A stretch of 6,051 bases of DNA from Clostridiales bacterium (GCA_002869095.1 PKTO01000206.1:1-6051), one strand, 5' to 3'; positions 1 through 5,764 are shown, counted from the stretch's first letter. The notes: generated by a model not told the origin, from the letters alone. Program-made: numbers and translations.

Positions 1-978
1 GGTCGGGGCTACAGTTTCGCCCTCTTCCGTTTCAATTGCCGCAACCTGCTCCACTATCGCCTCAACCGCCTCTTCGACTGCTGAGTCGTCCACTACTGCC
101 TCTTGGACTCCCGTTTCGGATTCTGTTACGGTAGCTGCAGTCTCAACCGTTGTGGTGACCGTGGTCTCGCCTGTCGCAGACTCCTCTGTTACGGGGTCTG
201 TCACGACCGGAGTTTCCTCAACCGGCGCAGTTGTTCCTCCGCCGCCTCCGCCTGAAGTCGGTGTGTATGCGTTGTAAAAGGCGCTTTCATTCCAACTGTC
301 TATAGCAGCATTGAAATTCGTGACTTGATCGTCGAAATCATCACTGTTTAGTATGTACTCAAAGTATAACTCCAAGCTGTCGATTGAAGCAGTGTAGTTG
401 GCTTCCGAAAATGTATCCGGCATTATCAATTCCATTTCTGCCTTTAGGGCGCTGTCTGCCTTATATGCGGCAAAATCCAAACTGTATACACCTGTCGATG
501 TATTGTATGTAACTACACTGGACTTGTTTAGAAGATGATTTACCACTATGTCGTAAGCATATTCAGTGTTTGTTGTGGATTCGCCTCTAGCCGCAACTAT
601 CCTGTCGACAATTCCGCCAAGCGTAGCTATCACGGCATCCTTTTGCCCGAATATTGCGCTAGCCGCTTCCGAACTTTCTGTAATTCCTTCAAGACCGACT
701 CCCGCTATGTCGTCAGCAAGGTTCTTCAGCACCTCAACATCCATCCCGTCAGAATTAAGATAAGTCCTTAAATCCGAATGCTCCGTTCCAAGATATGTAT
801 TCAACGCATCAAGCTTGCTGTCAGTAAAATAACCGTTGAACACACCCTGCAGTTTAAGCAGGTTCGACACACCCAATTCCGCAACAACATCGGTCAAGCT
901 CTCTTCCGCAGCCATTACTGGTGTAATGCTCATTGCAACCATTAAAATGCATAAAATCAAACACAGTTTTCTTTTCAA
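1..978 (-). CDS. Exported surface protein of unknown function with Gly6 hinge and Thr/Val/Glu-rich tail (partial, 3' end beyond left edge)
   Basis: An open frame of 326 codons runs from a TTG at 978 to the left edge with no stop. TTG is chosen because GGGAGGG at 985-991 lies six bases upstream and the frame then begins with a clear signal peptide: KRK, a hydrophobic core, and probable cleavage at VMA-AEES (residues 23/24). An internal ATG would lose the basic N-terminus. Residues 24-240 form an acidic, mostly helical-looking domain that I do not recognise. Residues 243-248 are six glycines. Residues 249 to the edge are low complexity, rich in Thr, Val and Glu with many Pro, typical of a wall-spanning linker. 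The gene lies 15 bases downstream of the SLH protein and has no promoter or terminator between, so it is probably co-transcribed and under the same riboswitch. Its N-terminal domain resembles that of the SLH protein loosely. The missing C-terminus may carry SLH repeats or another wall anchor, but that is only a guess. The reading frame is secure; the function is unknown. Confidence 0.85.
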   Translation of the reverse strand, partial: MKRKLCLILCILMVAMSITPVMAAEESLTDVVAELGVSNLLKLQGVFNGYFTDSKLDALNTYLGTEHSDLRTYLNSDGMDVEVLKNLADDIAGVGLEGITESSEAASAIFGQKDAVIATLGGIVDRIVAARGESTTNTEYAYDIVVNHLLNKSSVVTYNTSTGVYSLDFAAYKADSALKAEMELIMPDTFSEANYTASIDSLELYFEYILNSDDFDDQVTNFNAAIDSWNESAFYNAYTPTSGGGGGGTTAPVEETPVVTDPVTEESATGETTVTTTVETAATVTESETGVQEAVVDDSAVEEAVEAIVEQVAAIETEEGETVAPT

Positions 979-984
979 TCCAAT

Positions 985-991
985 CCCTCCC
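985..991 (-). promoter_or_regulatory. Ribosome binding site GGGAGGG for the TTG-started gene
   Basis: GGGAGGG on the minus strand, six bases before TTG at 978. It sits wholly in the 15-base gap after the SLH gene stop codon. It decides the start of the downstream gene, since no ATG has comparable spacing and the next in-frame ATG falls inside the signal-peptide core. Confidence 0.8.
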
Positions 992-993
992 TA

Positions 994-2097
994 TTATAGT
1001 TCCGCTGTATTGATGAGCCTCAGGAGCACCGTTGCGGCCTCTGCGCGGGTTGTGGTTCCCGCAGGCCTAATCGATTCCCCGTCGCCCATCATTAGGCCGA
1101 GTCCGTTAAGTCTGCCCATGGCTTCGCTTGCCCATGGGGCTATCTTCTCTATGTCAACGAAAGTCTTTGTAAAACCCTTCGACAAGTCGATTGTCGCTGT
1201 TCCTTTTTCATTGATGTGCCTAAGCGCATTCATCGTCATCACAGCCATTTCCTGACGCGTAATAGCCTTGTCCGGACAGAAAATCCCTTCTCCGTCCCCG
1301 CTTACAAGCCCTGCAAAGTATGCCGCCGAAACGTCCGAAACAAACCAATCCTTATCGCCGACATCGCCAAAAGGACATTCCGATTCACTGGTGTCAAGCT
1401 TCAGAACCCTTACAATCAATGCGACAAACTCCGCCTTGGTTATTTGGGCGTCAGGGTCGAAACTGCCTTCGTCACGCCCGTTTATAACCCCTATTGAATA
1501 CAGCCTTTCTATGTTTCCCTTTGCCCAGTGCCCTTCGGTGTCAACAAATCCCGATTGCCTTATGGGTTCCATATCCATGAATCTTGCGGCAGTCGAAGAT
1601 GTCGAAACCAGAGCAGTTTCAGATGAGGCAGGCATAACAATCAAGCCCCCTCCGCCTTCCGGCGACGCGACTTGTTCCGTTGAAGACGATACGATTCCGT
1701 GCGACTCAAGCAGGTCCCTTATTGCAGCCTTGTCCCTTCCTCCTACTGAGCTTGCCAAGAGTAAATAATCATTGGGATCCTCCCAATCCTTCAGAAGAAG
1801 AACCTCTTCGCTTATGTCAGAGACAGAAATGCCCCTTGAGTCAAGCTTCTCCTTTTGTGAATCGGTAAGCACACTCTCATAAAGTATTCCAATATCGTCA
1901 GAAAGATTTTGTATCGTTGTGTTGTTTCTCAGATAGCTCTCGAGTATCCCCGTGAACTGTAAGAGCTGGCTGTCGGAAACTTCACTTATTTCCTCCAGCA
2001 GATTTAGAAATGCCGACTCCCCTATGGCTGCCTCGCTTGCTAAAGCCGAACCAAGCAAAATCATACACACAAGCACAAGCACAACCGTCTTTTTCAT
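994..2097 (-). CDS. S-layer homology (SLH) domain surface protein
   Basis: This 367-residue exported protein probably binds the cell wall through SLH domains, which in characterised proteins bind pyruvylated secondary cell-wall polysaccharide. The start is taken as ATG at 2097, with GGAG at 2106-2109 eight bases upstream. A GTG three codons earlier overlaps that Shine-Dalgarno sequence and is unlikely. Residues 1-20 are a signal peptide (MKKT, hydrophobic core, ALA-SEA). Residues about 25-135 are an acidic helical domain I do not recognise. Residues 136-180 are a Ser/Thr/Gly linker that includes GGGG. Three SLH domains follow at about 184-233, 242-295 and 312-365, with binding motifs ITKAE (219-223), ITRQE (279-283) and TTRAE (349-353). 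The order N-terminal domain, linker, C-terminal SLH suggests the N-terminal domain is displayed outward. It is the first gene of a probable two-gene unit whose leader carries a c-di-GMP-I riboswitch and terminator. The SLH assignment is firm; the role of the N-terminal half is unknown. Confidence 0.93.
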   Translation of the reverse strand: MKKTVVLVLVCMILLGSALASEAAIGESAFLNLLEEISEVSDSQLLQFTGILESYLRNNTTIQNLSDDIGILYESVLTDSQKEKLDSRGISVSDISEEVLLLKDWEDPNDYLLLASSVGGRDKAAIRDLLESHGIVSSSTEQVASPEGGGGLIVMPASSETALVSTSSTAARFMDMEPIRQSGFVDTEGHWAKGNIERLYSIGVINGRDEGSFDPDAQITKAEFVALIVRVLKLDTSESECPFGDVGDKDWFVSDVSAAYFAGLVSGDGEGIFCPDKAITRQEMAVMTMNALRHINEKGTATIDLSKGFTKTFVDIEKIAPWASEAMGRLNGLGLMMGDGESIRPAGTTTRAEAATVLLRLINTAEL

Positions 2098-2160
2098 CTT
2101 AATCACTCCATCCCTATTTTATGTGTTTATATATGTATTTTTATTTAAATGTCGATATTT

Positions 2161-2202
2161 GTCGAATTTACTGCAAAAAAAGCCGAATTCCCCCAATTCG
2201 AC
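2161..2202 (-). repeat. Competing complementary arms GTCGAATT / AATTCGAC in the SLH leader
   Basis: On the minus strand GTCGAATT (2202-2195) is the 5' arm of the terminator and part of the proposed P1 3' strand. A perfect 8-base complement, AATTCGAC, lies at 2168-2161, just beyond the U-tract. It could pair in read-through transcripts in place of the terminator 3' arm AATTCGGC, which needs one G-U pair. The pairing is directly visible; a role in control or RNA stability is unproven. Confidence 0.4.
2175..2202 (-). terminator. Riboswitch-controlled intrinsic terminator
   Basis: Minus-strand hairpin with arms GTCGAATT (2202-2195) and AATTCGGC (2189-2182), eight pairs including one G-U, loop GGGGG, followed at once by seven U (2181-2175). 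It lies upstream of the SLH gene start and directly after the c-di-GMP-I aptamer. Its 5' arm overlaps the 3' strand of aptamer P1, as expected for transcriptional control. Confidence 0.85.
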
Positions 2203-2278
2203 AACTGGCTGCCATCTCAGGCCCTGTAGTTTTGCGTCCCCGTCTTTCGGCGGGTTTGCCTTTTCGCATGAAAGAATC
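2196..2278 (-). ncRNA. Cyclic-di-GMP-I (GEMM-I) riboswitch aptamer
   Basis: On the minus strand the conserved GEMM-I core appears in order: GGCAAACC (2260-2253); a P2 hairpin CCCG...CGGG capped by a GAAA tetraloop (2248-2245); GGGACGCAAA (2240-2231); CTACAGGGCC; then GGCAGCCAG before the terminator. The proposed P1 pairs GATTC (2275-2271) with GAATT (2199-2195), followed by an imperfect inner part. Both G residues before CAAACC are present; from family knowledge, cGAMP-sensing GEMM-Ib members carry an A at the ligand-contacting G in this stretch, so c-di-GMP specificity is expected. The P3 arm is very short: CCTGAG runs straight into ATGG with no apical stem. P1 and the terminator share GTCGAATT, so ligand-stabilised P1 should block the terminator and turn expression of the SLH operon on. 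The family call rests on the motif order and the terminator; the direction of switching is inferred from base pairing. Confidence 0.88.
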
Positions 2279-2338
2279 CCTCATACTGTGTTATTCACTT
2301 CCAGCACCATAAAACGATCCGCCAAGCGCCGCATCAGA

Positions 2339-2367
2339 ATATTAAAGGTGCCAACCAAAAAAGTAAA
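2339..2367 (-). promoter_or_regulatory. Possible promoter for the riboswitch-SLH transcript
   Basis: Minus-strand TTTACT (2367-2362) and TAATAT (2344-2339) with a 17-base spacer, each matching four of six consensus positions. Transcription would start near 2332, about 55 bases before the aptamer. The -35 overlaps one arm of the inverted repeat at 2365-2436. A rival is the perfect TATAAT at 2471-2466, which has a poor -35 but lies in very A/T-rich DNA; it would place the inverted repeat in the RNA leader. The sequence does not settle which is used. Confidence 0.3.
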
Positions 2368-2436
2368 CAGTCGAAAAATCCTTCTATTGTCTAATCGGCA
2401 ATAATGCCGAATATTTTATACCTGAATCGACTGTTT
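2365..2436 (-). repeat. Nested inverted repeat in the leader between the GGDEF/HD-GYP and SLH genes
   Basis: Outer arms AAACAGTCGA (2436-2427, minus strand) and TCGACTGTTT (2374-2365) are perfectly complementary over 10 bases. Between them an inner hairpin TCGGCA-TTAT-TGCCGA (2410-2395) has six perfect pairs, flanked by unpaired runs of about 16 and 20 bases. A T-run (ACTTTTTT) follows the 3' outer arm on the minus strand. It may act as a loose terminator for the gene ending at 2539, as an operator pair, or as a structured 5' leader. No known riboswitch class was recognised in it. Confidence 0.5.
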
Positions 2437-2538
2437 ATAGCATTTTCGGGGTTTGAATCCATTTCATTATACTATATAAATATAATTAATAATATGTGCA
2501 TATACATTTTTTTCATTTATATTCCATTTAATTTACAT

Positions 2539-4497
2539 TTAATTCTCATCAGTTCCCATATTAAGCCTTTCCTGCATGAAATCAACGAATCGTTCCGCCA
2601 AAACCGGGTCGAACTGGGTGCCGCTGCATCTTTTTATTTCCAAAAGTGCCTCAGTCGCTGAAATGGGTTCCTTGTAAGGCCTCTCATTGGTCATCACATC
2701 AAATGCATCTATTATCGTCATTATCCTGCATATGTCAGGAATCTCCTCTCCAAATAATCCATCCGGATACCCCGTTCCGTCCCATTTTTCATGATGCGAC
2801 AGTATGTATTTACCCATGCGTCTAAGTGTCTTGGTCGACTCGATAATCCTGCATCCTATTTCGGAATGCATTTTCATGTATTCCCATTCACTATCGCTTA
2901 GGGGCCCCTCCTTGAGTAGAATGTCATCCGGTATTCCTATCTTTCCTATATCGTGAAGAGTGGTAAGGAGAAGCAGGTCGTTCACCTTGGTTTTCGGCAT
3001 ATTCAGGTAGAGTGCGAATTCTTCCGCCATCACCGCCATCCTTTCCGTATGCTCCTCAGTCTCAAGATTCCTTTCCTGAATAGTCATTTGTATTGAAACG
3101 ATTATGCTGTTCTGAATGCTTCTCTCGCTTAACAGCTTCTGGCGGAACATCATGTCCTCAGCCCTCGTTATGGCTTTCTCTATCGGATTGCTTCCCTCGC
3201 CCAGCGCGGCGACCCCAAATGACAAGTCGAGCTTAACCGTTCCTTGCAGTACTATTTTTGCCTTCTCCTGAATCCTCTCGGCGGCTTCAGTAGCACTACT
3301 CTCATCCAAACCTTCCATCAAGAGGGCGAATTCGTCGCCGCCCCATCTGGCAAGCATATCCTCTTCGCGGCATTCATCCATGATCTTCTTGGCAAAAAAC
3401 CTCAGAATTTGATCGCCTTGCCTGTGATCAAGCACCTCATTGGCCATTCTGAATCCATTTATGTCCATTATGACCAGAGACGACGGAAATTTTTTGTTTC
3501 TGCATATTTCATGCAACCTGTCTTCCATCCAAATTCTGTTGTAAATTTCAGTCAGGTAATCATGTTCGAAAAAATATTGTGCGCTATGTCGTTGAATATC
3601 CGGAATCCCATTGTTGATTAGTGTGAAAATCGCGTCCTCCCCGTTCCATAATCCAGGCGCAACTACGCTGGAAGATTCAACCGATTCATTTCCTGGGGAA
3701 ACCATTTGCGATGAATTCTTTTTGACTTCTCCGGTTCTTTGGGCATCCTCAAAAATTCCGGCAATCTCTTTTCTATTATCGGGCGAATACATTTCAAGGA
3801 TGCTTTTGCCTTCAAAACTTTTCATTTCCCGATCTGAAATTTTCAATACGTTTCTATTGACCCAAAGAATTCTTCCATCCGGATTCGTTACGAAAATCAT
3901 TTCCTTTACGGAATCCAACGCCTTCTTGAGATTTTCATATGCTTTTCTATAATTTCCACCTGGTTCGAATTTTAGGCAAGAGTCTCCGACCACGCGCCCG
4001 AAAATTTCAAGCATCGCAATTTCAGATTTTGTTAAAGGCTCAACATTTTTGAAAATATTGATTGACCCGAACGCTTCACCATCGCAAATCAAGGGAATGG
4101 CTGCCATAGAGCATACGGAAAAGCAGCCATCGATCGTTGCGTTTGACGGGACAGTCCAGCATTCGTCGATTACCTTGCTCTGCAAATCTTTGAATACAAA
4201 ACTGTAAGGCTTCTCTTTTGGATTGACCTCTATTATCTCAGCCACATAATCGAGCGGAATCCCAGATGCATAGCGAAGATCAGCCATGCCGGATTCTTTG
4301 TCAATCAAATATATTCCGCCTCCGTAAAAACCGAATTCCCAAACCAGCTTTTCCAATACAAACCAAAAAAGAGTGTTTGCATCTTTGATGCATGACATCC
4401 CACTAACGGCACTCTCTAAAAATTCCAATTCTCTTTGAATTGGACATTCGGTTTGACCTTCTGAATTTTCCATAATGCAATCATTTTTATCTGCCAT
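2539..4497 (-). CDS. GAF-PAS-GGDEF-HD-GYP protein: bifunctional c-di-GMP synthase/phosphodiesterase candidate
   Basis: A 652-residue cytoplasmic protein with no signal peptide or membrane segment. ATG at 4497 is preferred over an in-frame GTG at 4515 because GAGGA (4509-4505) sits seven bases upstream of it. Domains in order: GAF about 22-175; a short helix about 183-200; PAS about 196-300 (TNPDGRILWVNR); GGDEF about 311-455; HD-GYP about 470-645. The GGDEF active site is intact (RWGGDEF, 384-390). The metal/substrate segment DINGFR (345-350) has N in place of the second D, a substitution I recall in other GGDEF-HD-GYP proteins. An allosteric I-site RxxD (R377-D380) lies exactly five residues before GGDEF, predicting product inhibition. 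HD-GYP residues are all visible: H483, HD 515-516 with K519, H544, HHE 568-570, GYP 576-578 and D597 before RPYK. Both activities are therefore plausible; GAF/PAS inputs presumably set the balance, but the ligand is not evident. The next unit on this strand is read through a c-di-GMP riboswitch, suggesting a local signalling circuit. Confidence 0.95.
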   Translation of the reverse strand: MADKNDCIMENSEGQTECPIQRELEFLESAVSGMSCIKDANTLFWFVLEKLVWEFGFYGGGIYLIDKESGMADLRYASGIPLDYVAEIIEVNPKEKPYSFVFKDLQSKVIDECWTVPSNATIDGCFSVCSMAAIPLICDGEAFGSINIFKNVEPLTKSEIAMLEIFGRVVGDSCLKFEPGGNYRKAYENLKKALDSVKEMIFVTNPDGRILWVNRNVLKISDREMKSFEGKSILEMYSPDNRKEIAGIFEDAQRTGEVKKNSSQMVSPGNESVESSSVVAPGLWNGEDAIFTLINNGIPDIQRHSAQYFFEHDYLTEIYNRIWMEDRLHEICRNKKFPSSLVIMDINGFRMANEVLDHRQGDQILRFFAKKIMDECREEDMLARWGGDEFALLMEGLDESSATEAAERIQEKAKIVLQGTVKLDLSFGVAALGEGSNPIEKAITRAEDMMFRQKLLSERSIQNSIIVSIQMTIQERNLETEEHTERMAVMAEEFALYLNMPKTKVNDLLLLTTLHDIGKIGIPDDILLKEGPLSDSEWEYMKMHSEIGCRIIESTKTLRRMGKYILSHHEKWDGTGYPDGLFGEEIPDICRIMTIIDAFDVMTNERPYKEPISATEALLEIKRCSGTQFDPVLAERFVDFMQERLNMGTDEN

Positions 4498-4542
4498 GTT
4501 CGCTTCCTCATCCACTAGACCATTTTTGCGGTAATCAATCGA

Positions 4543-4551
4543 ATTATATCA
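4543..4551 (-). promoter_or_regulatory. Extended -10 promoter of the GGDEF/HD-GYP gene
   Basis: Minus-strand TGATATAAT (4551-4543) is a perfect extended -10 (TGnTATAAT) for the housekeeping sigma factor. The -35 area is poor, which fits an extended -10 type. It implies a start near 4536 and an untranslated leader of about 39 bases before ATG at 4497, with the GAGGA site in place. Confidence 0.6.
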
Positions 4552-4578
4552 TAAACACATTGTTTTCCATAAAGAAAA

Positions 4579-4594
4579 ATTGTCATAAGACAAT
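4579..4594. promoter_or_regulatory. Palindrome ATTGTC-N4-GACAAT, possible regulator site
   Basis: Perfect six-base arms separated by ATAA. It lies about 43-58 bases upstream of the predicted start of the GGDEF/HD-GYP transcript, where an activator or an upstream-bound regulator could sit. On the minus strand it is followed by TTTTT and could also form a weak hairpin, but no gene is evident for it to terminate. Function unknown. Confidence 0.3.
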
Positions 4595-4810
4595 ACCCCC
4601 TTTATTCAATCGCATTTCATACAATTCAAGTTTTCCATTTGTATTTTTGCCCTTGCTCCCATACAGCTCATCCCCGATTTGAAATCAAATGTTATTCGAA
4701 CCTCTTTCATGCGCTTTTGCGTATCGCTTTTTTTCATGTACGCCCTGAAAAAACTGCATCTATCAATTTTTTGCATTCAGTCAGAATTTAGTGCATATGG
4801 CATCAATTTA

Positions 4811-4819
4811 TGATACGAT
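4811..4819 (+). promoter_or_regulatory. Weak candidate promoter for rarD
   Basis: TGATACGAT resembles an extended -10 (TGnTAnnAT) and overlaps a TATGAT at 4809-4814. No good -35 is seen in either register. Either would give a leader of only about 17-22 bases before the ATG at 4843. Offered as the best local match only. Confidence 0.3.
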
Positions 4820-4830
4820 GTACAGACGAA

Positions 4831-4836
4831 AAGGAG
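4831..4836 (+). promoter_or_regulatory. Ribosome binding site AAGGAG deciding the rarD start
   Basis: AAGGAG lies six bases before ATG at 4843. The longer frame from ATG at 4810 would translate through this site and has no Shine-Dalgarno sequence of its own, so the start at 4843 is preferred. Confidence 0.85.
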
Positions 4837-4842
4837 ACTGAA

Positions 4843-5745
4843 ATGGATAATGCAAAAGGCTTACAAAAAAACAAAAAAAGCAGCACTTATATAGGCATGC
4901 TCTATGTCACGGCTACATATGTTTTCTGGGGGATACAACCCATATACTGGAAGCAACTGGCCGACATAAGCGCGATCGAGCTGATAGCCAACCGAATAGT
5001 ATGGTCCTTCGTTTTCTTCATGATAATCCTCAGGCTGCAAAAGAAAACGCCCCTGCTCAAAGAGGCCATGAGGGACAGGAAGAAGTTTTACCTCACATGC
5101 CTTGCGGGTTATCTTGTCAGCGCCAACTGGCTGATATACATATATGCCGTAAACACGGGACAGATTCTGGCAACCAGCCTGGGGTACTACGTCTGTCCGC
5201 TTGTGAGCGTCGTGCTCGGGATGATTTTCCTGAAGGAGCGCTTCAACAGGCTTCAGATGCTGGCCTTCGGTTTGGCGTGCGCCGGGGTGGCCGTGGTGGC
5301 AGTAAGCTACGGAAACCTTCCATGGATAGCCGTAAGCCTGCCTTTGCTCTTCGGAGTATACGGGCTTTTCAAGAAGATGATAGGTTATGACGCAGTTGTC
5401 AGCATGGTGATAGAGATAATGGCGATACTCCCGATAGGACTCGCATATCTGGTCTACGTTGAGAGCACCGGGAAGGGCCACTTGCTTACAAGCGGTCCCT
5501 ACATGCTGTTCATGCTTCTGCTCACGGGAGTCGTAACCAGCCTTCCGCTGTGGTGGTTCGCAAAGGGAACCTCGATGGTCACTCTTTCAACCATAGGCTT
5601 CATGCAATTCCTGTCGCCAACCATAAGCCTCGTGATGGGCGTGCTCCTATACAAGGAACCCTTCACAAGCGTCCAGCTATACAGCTTCGGCCTCATCTGG
5701 GCCGCCATAGCCGTCTTCATCTACACCATAATAAAGAAAAACTAA
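4843..5745 (+). CDS. rarD: RarD, EamA-family (DMT superfamily) membrane transporter
   Basis: The 300-residue product matches the usual length of RarD proteins. It has about ten hydrophobic membrane segments starting near residue 16 and two EamA-type halves. RarD-like signatures by recall include the ANRIVWSF segment (49-56), NWLIYIYAVNTGQILATSLG (95-114) followed by CPLVSVVLG and KERF, YGNLPW then FGVYGLFKK (156-178), and TSLPLWWFAKG with LSTIGFMQFLSPT and YKEPF (232-274). RarD proteins are often labelled chloramphenicol-sensitivity proteins, but the natural substrate is generally not established, so no substrate is assigned. The N-terminal 15 residues are polar and basic, consistent with a cytoplasmic start. 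It reads divergently from the GGDEF/HD-GYP gene and appears monocistronic, with a strong terminator 52 bases after the stop. There is no sequence sign that it belongs to the c-di-GMP circuit. Confidence 0.93.
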   Translation: MDNAKGLQKNKKSSTYIGMLYVTATYVFWGIQPIYWKQLADISAIELIANRIVWSFVFFMIILRLQKKTPLLKEAMRDRKKFYLTCLAGYLVSANWLIYIYAVNTGQILATSLGYYVCPLVSVVLGMIFLKERFNRLQMLAFGLACAGVAVVAVSYGNLPWIAVSLPLLFGVYGLFKKMIGYDAVVSMVIEIMAILPIGLAYLVYVESTGKGHLLTSGPYMLFMLLLTGVVTSLPLWWFAKGTSMVTLSTIGFMQFLSPTISLVMGVLLYKEPFTSVQLYSFGLIWAAIAVFIYTIIKKN

Positions 5746-5764
5746 AAAGGGACAGACCTTTTTT
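5744..5764 (+). repeat. A-tract/T-tract short hairpin with GGGACAGACC core at the rarD stop
   Basis: AAAAAGG (5744-5750), loop GACAGA, then CCTTTTTT (5757-5764): a seven-pair hairpin that overlaps the rarD stop codon. It may be a weak terminator. The GGGACAGACC core flanked by A and T tracts looks like a dispersed intergenic repeat found near REP-associated tyrosine transposases in some genomes, but that link is from memory and no transposase is present here. Confidence 0.35.

Larger units (their letters stand above)
4516..4842. other. Divergent intergenic region between the GGDEF/HD-GYP gene and rarD
   Basis: This 327-base A/T-rich stretch separates two divergently read genes. It holds the extended -10 promoter of the GGDEF/HD-GYP gene, a small palindrome at 4579-4594, a second palindrome ATTTGA-AA-TCAAAT at 4677-4690, and a weak candidate promoter for rarD near 4811-4819. 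A minus-strand open frame of 56 codons (4606-4776, inner ATG at 4737) crosses it and ends in CMKCD, but it lacks a convincing ribosome binding site and is not called as a gene. No RNA gene or mobile element was seen. Confidence 0.6.

Noticed and set aside
836..1768. Long plus-strand open frames opposite the SLH and second surface genes
   Set aside because: They are antisense shadows of genes with signal peptides, SLH domains and ribosome binding sites; they show no family features and start without Shine-Dalgarno sequences.
2098..2106. GTG start three codons upstream for the SLH protein
   Set aside because: The GTG overlaps the GGAG ribosome binding site, which is ideally spaced for the ATG at 2097.
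2325..2352. Sigma-54 type promoter suggested by TTGGCACC on the minus strand
   Set aside because: The required GC element at the -12 position is absent at the fixed spacing.
1952..2404. Plus-strand 150-codon frame across the leader
   Set aside because: It runs through the SLH signal peptide region, the terminator and the c-di-GMP-I aptamer on the other strand, and has no coding character.
2440..2465. tRNA T-arm-like sequence (GGGGTTTGAATCC)
   Set aside because: The stem does not close as a proper T-arm and no anticodon, D-arm or acceptor stem surrounds it.
4861..5481. Minus-strand 206-codon frame inside rarD
   Set aside because: It is antisense to a clear RarD family protein and rich in His/Tyr/Gln of the sort produced by reading a membrane protein gene backwards.
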